A stretch of 60,031 bases of DNA from Izhakiella capsodis. Lineage in GTDB: Bacteria > Pseudomonadota > Gammaproteobacteria > Enterobacterales > Enterobacteriaceae. Below are positions 1 to 6,770 of this stretch, one piece after another. A program made the translations under genes and the position numbers. The DNA lies in the NCBI RefSeq assembly GCF_900115045.1, contig NZ_FOVC01000015.1:1-60031 (forward strand). Direction: 5' to 3'. Every line of letters begins with the position of its first letter. Position 1 is the stretch's first letter. The notes under the pieces were generated by a model. That model was not told the origin of the DNA. It saw only the letters and a program-made list of their open reading frames with translations, and searched no databases.

Positions 1-90
1 ACGCTGACTCACACTGCCAGCAACCGGCACAATCATCCCATCCCTGGCGAGTCTGGTCATTGGTCAGCAGACAGTCAATGACCAGACAGT
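1..90. repeat. 90-bp terminal direct repeat (with 59942-60031 and about 6020-6109)
   Basis: The first 90 bases are identical to the last 90 bases of the window. The same stretch occurs a third time near 6020-6109, inside a longer repeat of about 290 bp. The two end copies fit the k-mer overlap that short-read assemblers leave on a circular contig. The internal copy means the contig could instead simply have ended at a repeat. Across the joined ends the reading frame of the next entry reaches its stop codon naturally. Confidence 0.9.
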
Positions 91-228
91 TGCGAACATC
101 AGTTATCATATTAATTTCAATAAATAAATACTCTACCTGTTCTTTTAATTGTTCATCGTTTTCAGCGGTTAAAGGTATCCGGTATTCATTCCCGCCTAAA
201 ACTTGACCTTCAAATTTCAACAAAGCCG
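1..228 (-). pseudogene. C-terminal fragment of an unrecognised protein, copy 1
   Basis: The minus strand reads an open frame ending in CWQCESA. Its stop codon lies across the junction with the window end (near 59938). About 75 residues match the product of 6018-6259 with roughly 85-90% identity by eye. They include a cysteine-rich tail with the spacing C-x2-C-x2-C. No N-terminal part is present: homology begins near 228, next to the tail of the cdh pseudogene and a 12-bp stretch resembling an IS903 end. I do not recognise the family. It is probably a fragment; an ATG at 273 would give a roughly 90-residue protein but lies inside the cdh remnant. Confidence 0.45.
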
Positions 229-256
229 ATTTCGGCGTATGTCCTGAATTATTTTC

Positions 257-984
257 CTGTAAGCTGGCATTCATGATCTTGAATCAGCTCGGCAGAAACC
301 CCCTTAGCACTTGTCCCTATGCCAACTAACATAATAAAACTTTCTGGCGTCCGATTGACTAATCCTACCCCTGTTTATTCCAGGTGTCCCTTTTCTTTTT
401 TAACCTTATCTGATACAGACTTAAATAGGTTTTCATTTATTAGTTCATTCAGACTCACTTTTCTATAATAGAATGAATAAGGAGGTATTGTTACCTTTTC
501 TTTAGACCACTCTGTACTCATTTTACTCTTAGGTATTTTTGATAGGATATCATTTGCCGAGCTTGACAAACATGATATGTGAATGTGCAACTGGTCCTGA
601 CTACGGGAATTTTTGGAGTTTAATGCTAAAGAAATAAAACTTTCTCTAACTGGCTTGCCAAGCCGTTCTGTTAAAAATATTTTTGCAAGCCATGCGTCAT
701 AAAGATAATTTGGTACGTAATTTTCTTTAGTTTATCGTCTTCAACGCCAGTCACCTTATCTGTTGGCAATAAAAGGTATTGATATTTGTCATTATCTACT
801 TTATATATCGCAACCTTTTCGTTCATGTCTACAAGGCTGCATGGTTGGTAAGTGCCTTTATTGATATACCCCGAACGCAACTTCTATCTACCTTATCCCA
901 TAAAACATTCCTGTCGGCATATGCGATGTTTCCATGGAGTATCAAGACTCCAAGAATATAAAAAAAACATAATGAACGATTCAT
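257..984 (-). pseudogene. cdh: frameshifted CDP-diacylglycerol pyrophosphatase-like gene
   Basis: Read on the minus strand through at least three frames, this region rebuilds a Cdh-like protein. It has a signal peptide (MNRSLCFFYILGVLILHGNI, then AYA), the segment YQYLLLPTDKVTGVED, the catalytic-type motif QLHIHIS near 590, and a C-terminus with SAELIQDHECQL, which resembles the end of E. coli Cdh. Shifts lie near 870 (after the signal peptide), near 705 and near 385. The family hydrolyses CDP-diacylglycerol to phosphatidate and CMP at the membrane. The gene is a tandem relative of the intact copy upstream (1089-1751). With three shifts it cannot make a full protein. The signal peptide here shows what the intact copy lacks. 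Confidence 0.8.
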
Positions 985-1088
985 ATTCAGCCCCCTTTCT
1001 TTATAAAAAATATGAAGCCACCTACATTTTGGCAAGCAAAGAGTTCAGTAATATAAGGCGCCTGTAAAAATAGGTTTAAATACAAGAG

Positions 1089-1751
1089 TCAAAACCCTCC
1101 AAACTCTTCACTAAGGAGCTCACAGCTTGCAACAAGATTTCTTTCACAAAATCCTGCCATCATTATAAAATGATCTGAATCTAAAGAAGTCACTCCTAGT
1201 GTCAAATAATTTCTGTCTTTACGTAACTGGCTGCACAGCGTATTTGCATCCTGCGGGAAACTATATGTGTTACTAGAAAAAGTAGATGACGTTAATTTTT
1301 TTAGATACAGCTTTTGATTTTTTATTGCAAAAGGGGTGTCGCTCCAGATGTCAGTTTTTATAAATTCATAGAGTTCAGTGAGTCTCTTTTCAGCATCGCG
1401 AGATAGAAAAGAGATATGAATATGTAACTGATCCTGAGACCGCTTAGCAGCAGCGTTGACTGATAAAAGACACGGATGCCCTTTAACCATTCTCTCATTG
1501 CTAAGATACGACGTATTTTCCCAGGCCAGAAAAAAAATTTTATTGAGTGTCAAAAAATAATCATCTTCAATACCAGTAACCTTATTTGTGGGAAGCAGCA
1601 AATAATGATTTATCGCTCCGTCCACCTTATAGATGACAAATCTTTCCATTATATCTACCATCTCGCAAGGTGTGCAATCGCCAGCATTCAAATAGTTTGG
1701 AATGCACTGATATGTGATCTTTTCCCAAAGTAAGTCTCTATTTATGAGCAT
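1089..1751 (-). CDS. CDP-diacylglycerol pyrophosphatase-like protein without signal peptide
   Basis: This 220-residue protein resembles E. coli Cdh along its length. It has PCEMVD, HYLLLPTNKVTGIED, FFLAWENTSYL and the histidine motif QLHIHIS around residue 110, the HIT-like active site of the family. Known Cdh enzymes are anchored by an N-terminal membrane segment. Here the protein begins at LINRDLLWEK, which aligns just after the signal peptide of the neighbouring pseudogene, and an in-frame TAG lies a few codons upstream. It is therefore either a cytoplasmic form, an N-terminally truncated gene, or one whose start was lost. The AT-rich base use differs from the plasmid backbone. The family call is firm; activity and location are open. 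Confidence 0.75.
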   Translation of the reverse strand: MLINRDLLWEKITYQCIPNYLNAGDCTPCEMVDIMERFVIYKVDGAINHYLLLPTNKVTGIEDDYFLTLNKIFFLAWENTSYLSNERMVKGHPCLLSVNAAAKRSQDQLHIHISFLSRDAEKRLTELYEFIKTDIWSDTPFAIKNQKLYLKKLTSSTFSSNTYSFPQDANTLCSQLRKDRNYLTLGVTSLDSDHFIMMAGFCERNLVASCELLSEEFGGF

Positions 1752-2317
1752 TATATACTTAACCTACACTGTTAATCTTATTGATTAAGATAGTAAATAT
1801 TTTTCTAAATTCAATATTATTTCTATCTTTGACGGTAAATTTGAGCCATTTATGATACAGCGCTCTTGCAGAAAAGAAGTAGCATAAATAATTTAATGAC
1901 ACTGCCAGAATAATTACTAAAATTGTAGATTTGCAATAGTTACCGCCCTATCCTGTAGAGTGTAATCCGGAGCCTCAGCAATACAAAATCGTTAAGCTGT
2001 ATAGCAGCGCCAGCTGCGCTATGAAAATTCAATCTCACTTTAAATTATTAATCTCGACGAGATGAAGATTATGAAATGTATAAATTTTTTTGCGTTGTTG
2101 CGCGCAGCCGAGTCTAATCAATTACTGCAGTGTTCTTATTGCTACCCTATTAGAAGGTAAGCGTTCCAGCTTTCGTTCTGTTCTTTTTGAGCTAAAATTT
2201 CTTTGTTTCATTTTACATCATGAAACCAAGAAGTCATGAATAATTGACTATGCTATGTGTGTGGATGTTGGCGGACTTTACTTTAAGTCATTTCTTGAAA
2301 TTTTAATGGTGAAAGTT
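1752..2317. other. AT-rich intergenic region between cdh-like gene and catalase
   Basis: About 560 bp between divergent genes. It should hold the promoters of both the cdh-like gene and katE. No open frame stands out, and I see no clear terminator or operator. A short GC-rich patch near 2000-2015 and 2095-2115 looks like a leftover of other sequence. Confidence 0.4.
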
Positions 2318-4570
2318 ATGAAAAAAGGAAAAAAAACTGAATCAATTCCTAGCCGTGAGATTGACAAGACCATGTACTCAGTTGAACCGCACTACGAAGA
2401 TACTGCTCCCTCCAAAAAGTTAACTAAACCTCTTACCAGCATAAGTCCTCCCGGTGCAGAACCTATGATGCCCGGTTCTTTTAAGAACCCTAAAAATAAT
2501 AACGACAAACTTAAACAACTGGATGATTTCCGGTCTGATCCTTTGGGAGAATCGCTGCGTACCAATCAGGGCGTAAAGATCTCCGATAATCAGAACTCTT
2601 TGAAAGCAGGATTACGGGGTTCAACCTTACTTGAAGACTTTATTCTGCGAGAAAAAATTACACACTTTGACCATGAGCGCATACCAGAAAGAGTAGTCCA
2701 TGCACGAGGTGCCGGAGCTCATGGTTATTTTCAGGTATACAAACCCCTGGCCTCTTATACTAAAGCCGAATTCCTTCAAGATCCTCACGTCAGAACTCCT
2801 GTCTTTGTTCGTTTTTCTACGGTACAAGGCTCCCGAGGATCCGCAGATACGGTCAGAGATATAAGAGGCTGGGCAACAAAATTTTATACTAAAGAAGGTA
2901 ATTTTGATCTCGTGGGTAATAATACTCCCATATTCTTTATTCAGGACGCTATAAAGTTTCCGGACTTTGTACATGCAGTGAAGCCAGAGCCTCATAATGA
3001 AATACCACAAGGCCAAAGCGCGCATGATACTTTCTGGGATTACATATCACTTCAGCCTGAAACGCTGCATAACGTCATGTGGGCAATGTCCGATCGCGGC
3101 ATTCCTCGCAGTTATAGTATGATGGAAGGATTTGGCATTCATACCTATAAACTTATTAATGCGGAAGGCCGATGCCATTTTGTCCGTTTTCATTGGAAAC
3201 CCGTTTACGGAGTCGCTTCCCTGTTATGGGATGAAGCCCAGCTGTTGGCAGGTCGCGATCCAGATTTTCATCGTCGTGAGTTGTGGGAGTCAATTGAAGC
3301 TGGCGACTATCCGGAGTACGAGCTTGGATTGCAAATAATTCCAGAGGAAGATGAGGATAATTTTGATTTCGACATACTTGATCCAACTAAGCTGATCCCT
3401 GAATCCTTAGTCCCCGTTCATCTCGTTGGAAAAATGGTATTGAATCGCAATCCTGATAGTTACTTTAATGAAACAGAGCAGGTCGCTTTCTGCCCTGGCA
3501 ATATTGTTTCTGGTATAGATTTCTCTGATGACCCACTACTTCAAGGGCGACTCTTCTCTTACATTGATACCCAAATAAGCCGCCTGGGGGGAGCGAACTT
3601 TCACGAAATTCCTATCAATAGGCCGGTGTGTCCTTTCCATAATCATCAACGTGATGGTATGCATCGTATTAGTATTTCAGGGGCAGCTAACTATGAACCT
3701 AACTCCATAAACAACAATTGGCCAAGAGAGACTCCTCCGGCAGGTGGAGTTTTCTCATCTTATCCGCAACTAACAACAGGCGAAAAAATTCGCAAAAGAA
3801 GTGGCACTTTTATCGACTATTATTCCCATCCGCGCCTGTTTTGGCTGAGCCAAACCAAAGTGGAGCAAAATCACATAATTGGTGGATTCAGTTTCGAGTT
3901 AGGCAAGGTAGTGCGCCCATGGATCCGTGAACGTGTGGTTGATCAGCTAACTTATATAGATCATAATTTAGCCCAAGCTGTCGCGGAGAATCTTGGAATT
4001 GAACTCAGTCATGAGCAGCTAAGGCATCCACTACCTGGCCCTGTCAATGGAATATCTAAGGATCGTTCATTGAGTATATATGATGGGCATAGTCAGGTAT
4101 TGAAATCACGACGAGTAGCTATTCTTGCTGCAGATGGTGTATGCGAAAAGTCACTGGCGATTATAATGAAATCACTCCACGATCAAAGTATACACACAAT
4201 GATTTTCTCACCTCACATTGGGAAGTTAAGAACATTACAGGGCACTGAGCTGAATATCAATGGAACCATTGAAGGTAACCCTTCAGTGCTGGTCGATGCA
4301 GTCATTGTGCCTGATGGAAAACAAAGTATCGACACGCTCTTAAAGGATGGCAATGCAAAATATTATCTGCTTCAGGCGTTCAAGCATCTCAAGGTCATCG
4401 GTTTACAAGGAGAGGCGCAACGTATTTACGATGCAATACCATTACCTGCAGCGGATGAGGGAATGATAACAGGAAATGCCGCATTAGAACTGGCAGCTGA
4501 TTTTATCGAAGCGATGAAGTTACACAGAGTCTGGTCACGAGAGATGATCGCTGGTCAAATTCCGGCCTGA
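2318..4570 (+). CDS. katE: large-subunit catalase, HPII type
   Basis: The product aligns along its length with E. coli catalase HPII (753 residues); here it is about 750. Visible are the distal histidine in VVHARGAGAHGYF, the asparagine in LVGNNTPIFFIQD, and the proximal heme tyrosine in RLFSYIDTQISRLGG. The C-terminal flavodoxin-like domain typical of large-subunit catalases is also present (RVAILAADGVCEKSL onward). It breaks down hydrogen peroxide in the cytoplasm. Possible starts are at 2255, 2306 and 2318. I chose the ATG at 2318 (MKKGKK) because it gives the family's length, but no start has a strong ribosome site. The DUF421 gene follows 63 bp downstream on the same strand and may be cotranscribed. 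A plasmid-borne katE probably adds resistance to host oxidative attack. Confidence 0.93.
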   Translation: MKKGKKTESIPSREIDKTMYSVEPHYEDTAPSKKLTKPLTSISPPGAEPMMPGSFKNPKNNNDKLKQLDDFRSDPLGESLRTNQGVKISDNQNSLKAGLRGSTLLEDFILREKITHFDHERIPERVVHARGAGAHGYFQVYKPLASYTKAEFLQDPHVRTPVFVRFSTVQGSRGSADTVRDIRGWATKFYTKEGNFDLVGNNTPIFFIQDAIKFPDFVHAVKPEPHNEIPQGQSAHDTFWDYISLQPETLHNVMWAMSDRGIPRSYSMMEGFGIHTYKLINAEGRCHFVRFHWKPVYGVASLLWDEAQLLAGRDPDFHRRELWESIEAGDYPEYELGLQIIPEEDEDNFDFDILDPTKLIPESLVPVHLVGKMVLNRNPDSYFNETEQVAFCPGNIVSGIDFSDDPLLQGRLFSYIDTQISRLGGANFHEIPINRPVCPFHNHQRDGMHRISISGAANYEPNSINNNWPRETPPAGGVFSSYPQLTTGEKIRKRSGTFIDYYSHPRLFWLSQTKVEQNHIIGGFSFELGKVVRPWIRERVVDQLTYIDHNLAQAVAENLGIELSHEQLRHPLPGPVNGISKDRSLSIYDGHSQVLKSRRVAILAADGVCEKSLAIIMKSLHDQSIHTMIFSPHIGKLRTLQGTELNINGTIEGNPSVLVDAVIVPDGKQSIDTLLKDGNAKYYLLQAFKHLKVIGLQGEAQRIYDAIPLPAADEGMITGNAALELAADFIEAMKLHRVWSREMIAGQIPA

Positions 4571-4633
4571 TGGCAATAACCATGGGCTCATGGATCTGAG
4601 CCTTATCAAGTAGAAATAAGTTGAGAGGCAAGC

Positions 4634-5293
4634 ATGATGGAATACTATGTTCTGGTGCTAGTAAAGTTTATTTTAGGTTTTGTGATCGTTATCACTCACC
4701 TCAATATTTCAGGAAAAACGCAGTTGTCTCAGATGACCCCGGTAGATTTCATCGGAAATTTTGTGCTGGGTGGAATAATCGGAGGCGTCATCTATAGTGA
4801 CTCCATACCTCTTTATCAATATATATTCGTACTCCTCATTGGGGTATGTCTGATTTCTCTACTGAATACAATAAGCAAACATATGCATTTATTTCGTAGA
4901 ATAACGATAGGTCAGCCCATTCCTATAATCAAGAAGGGAAAATTCCTTGTCGAAGACATATTCAACAAAAAGAATAAGATAGATATTTTAACCGTATCAT
5001 CACAACTTCGTGCTCAGGGTATTCATTCTTTTCAGGAAATTGTCTATGCGCAGATCGAACCGAGCGGTCAGATAACGGCGATCTGTGAGGGCTCGGAAAT
5101 GCCTTCTGTTATTATCATGAAAGAGGGTAAAGCAAGAGATTATGAACTCGACGCAATAGAGAAGGATGTTCATTGGCTTGAGGAGGAGATGAGAAAGGCT
5201 TCTGTCGCCAGTGATGATGTTTTTATCGCCGAGTTCTGGCGTGGGAAATTGACGTTCATTCTTAAAAATGGAGAAGTAAAAAAAACCACATAA
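4634..5293 (+). CDS. DUF421 (YetF/YdfS-like) membrane protein
   Basis: The 219-residue product has an N-terminal segment of about three membrane helices (residues 5-80), with LSQMTPVDFIGNFVLGGIIG between helices. A soluble domain follows, with QPIPIIKKGK and ILTVSSQLRAQGI, the usual DUF421 layout. GAGAGGCAAGC precedes a double ATG (4634 or 4637), a reasonable ribosome site. It follows katE closely on the same strand, so the two may form a stress operon. The molecular role of the family is poorly known; links to spore or stress physiology come from Bacillus members. The family assignment is good, the function is not. Confidence 0.8.
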   Translation: MMEYYVLVLVKFILGFVIVITHLNISGKTQLSQMTPVDFIGNFVLGGIIGGVIYSDSIPLYQYIFVLLIGVCLISLLNTISKHMHLFRRITIGQPIPIIKKGKFLVEDIFNKKNKIDILTVSSQLRAQGIHSFQEIVYAQIEPSGQITAICEGSEMPSVIIMKEGKARDYELDAIEKDVHWLEEEMRKASVASDDVFIAEFWRGKLTFILKNGEVKKTT

Positions 5294-5424
5294 AGGGGTA
5301 GGCGTGATTTAAAATCCTAAATCAATGACTAGTGGTCCCGAAATTAAAATGAATGTTAACTTCTCGATGTCAGTTGATCTCTGTCGACGAAATAAAACAC
5401 CGTACTCTTTTTAGTCGGTTGCAC

Positions 5425-5682
5425 TTATGATGTGATTCTATACCTGAAATCCTTTCGCTTATTATCAAGTCTTACCACCCGAACATGCCGGTTACAGATG
5501 AACCATATCTCATTGCGGTCATTGGCAAGGATGTAATAAGCATCTGAGGTTTCTGAGGGATTAAAGCATCCAAGTACTCGGTAGGCGTAATCAGGACTGA
5601 ACCCGCTCTGTAAGGGCAACGGCCTCGGGCCATTATCCAGCTCCTGGATGCGGACATACAATCCCTGCTCAATCCATAACAT
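5425..5682 (-). CDS. small hypothetical protein
   Basis: An 85-residue frame starts at MLWIEQGLYVRIQELDNGP. Its ATG at 5682 is preceded by CTGGAGAATACAAT, a good ribosome site that decides this start over longer upstream ones. The sequence is soluble and tyrosine/arginine rich, with short beta-like blocks (YAYRVLGCF, AYYILANDRNEIWFI). I do not recognise the family. It stands alone between the DUF421 gene and repeat debris. Confidence 0.55.
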   Translation of the reverse strand: MLWIEQGLYVRIQELDNGPRPLPLQSGFSPDYAYRVLGCFNPSETSDAYYILANDRNEIWFICNRHVRVVRLDNKRKDFRYRITS

Positions 5683-6017
5683 ATTGTATTCTCCAGGCCA
5701 TTGACCAAATGAAAACATACAGGCCGATATAATAAGTAATGGGCACTTACTCGGCCTTGACTCATTTTAGATTAAAAAAGCTTATAACTCGAGATGTATC
5801 ATCAAATATTGCCATGACAAAGTTATCGTTTGCATTAGGGGTTGTAAGCGGGAACCCGCCAAAATTTTGTGGCGTCGGCCTTCTTATGTTTTCACCCTGA
5901 TGACAGTGTCAGTCCGTCAATCATCGCGTCCAGATCGATCTCTTTCCCTTCAGACCCCTTAATCAGATGAGCTAGTGATGAAGGTTAATATGGTACAGGC
6001 CCCCCTGGTGCCGTGCG
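5683..6017. other. gene-poor stretch with gene debris and start of repeated module
   Basis: No intact gene is visible. Around 5900-5945 the minus strand reads SEGKEIDLDAMIDGLTLSSG and then a stop, which looks like the C-terminus of a lost gene. From about 5941 the sequence matches 59881 onward, which begins the repeated module that also joins the window ends. Confidence 0.4.
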
Positions 6018-6259
6018 TTACGCTGACTCACACTGCCAGCAACCGGCACAATCATCCCATCCCTGGCGAGTCTGGTCATTGGTCAGCAGACAGTCAATGA
6101 CCAGACAGTTGCGATCATTAGCTATCATATTAATTTCACTGAATAAATAATCTACCTGTTCTTTCAACTGCTCGTTGTTTACAGCAGTCAAAGGTATCCA
6201 GTATTCATTCCCGACTAAAATTTGGCCGTCGAATTCTGCTTCGATGAACCAGTCAATCA
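5941..6259. repeat. internal copy of the roughly 290-bp junction repeat
   Basis: The sequence from ttaatcagatgagctagtga onward matches 59881-60031 and then, across the joined ends, bases 91-228. The copies are nearly identical over the first 160 bp and more diverged after that. The Tn3-type inverted repeat at 6260 ends this copy. Confidence 0.85.
6018..6259 (-). pseudogene. C-terminal fragment of an unrecognised protein, copy 2
   Basis: The minus frame encodes about 80 residues ending in CWQCESA and is paralogous to bases 1-228. It includes NEYWIPLTA and LVIDCLLTNDQTRQGWDDC. The 5' part has been replaced by a Tn3-type terminal repeat at 6260. The frame stays open through that repeat to an ATG at 6374, but this upstream part is transposon sequence rather than real coding sequence. 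Family unknown. The fragment marks a transposon insertion into, or deletion of, the original gene. Confidence 0.5.
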
Positions 6260-6297
6260 GGGGGCAGTTTGGATATCGAAAATTATTGTACGTTAAG
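6260..6297 (+). repeat. 38-bp Tn3-family terminal inverted repeat
   Basis: The 38 bp run from gggggcagtttggatatcg to the family-typical end gtacgttaag. They are nearly identical to the right end of the intact transposon at 59715-59752. The repeat is oriented so that the element extended to the right, into the truncated OLD gene. Confidence 0.85.
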
Positions 6298-6360
6298 CTC
6301 GTTTTTTTGAGCACAATGACGTTGCACAGAAGCTTAACACACACCGCTATGCAACGTAGG

Positions 6361-6660
6361 TCACGATCGATCACTTAATGAAACAATGCCTTCAAGAATT
6401 TCTATAAGCTCAATTTTGTCACTATTGCCATCTCTATAAGTAGAGCAATTTATGATTTTTTCGGCAGTCATTAAGGGCCAGAACCTGTCCAGTACGTCGT
6501 TAGGTTTCGTGCTGGTTGCCTTTCCTATTATTTTTTTAGCGTCACATGTATCAGTGAAAACAATCTGAACCCCTGTCTCATCTTTTATTAGGTCCGGGCA
6601 AAGATAATTTTCAACTTCACGTTTACGTGTGGCAAAAAACATTTTTCCGGCCTGTTCTAC
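6361..6660 (-). pseudogene. C-terminal fragment of OLD-family nuclease gene
   Basis: About 95 residues from VEQAGKMFFATRKREVENYL to the end match the C-terminus of the passenger nuclease at 57819-59645, with about eight substitutions (for example DAKKIIGK instead of DAKNIIGK). The match stops at about 6660, where an 18-bp IS903-like end follows. The divergence shows this is a remnant of a related, separately acquired transposon and not a recent copy of the intact one. Confidence 0.85.
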
Positions 6661-6663
6661 TAC

Positions 6664-6681
6664 CGATTTATTCAACAAAGC
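6664..6681 (-). mobile_element. IS903-like 18-bp inverted-repeat end, remnant
   Basis: The bases gatttattcaacaaagcc are the reverse complement of the IS903 terminal repeat. Nothing else of the element remains: the truncated OLD gene abuts it on the left. A shorter related match (ttcaacaaagcc) lies at about 219-230 beside the other gene fragment. An IS903 insertion followed by deletion would explain both. Confidence 0.55.
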
Positions 6682-6770
6682 CGTGCTTTGTCGAAACAAA
6701 AGGGTTGGGACATGTGTCATCCCTTTTTAATTTTATATTACTGGAATGACACGGAATTTCTAATACCCAC

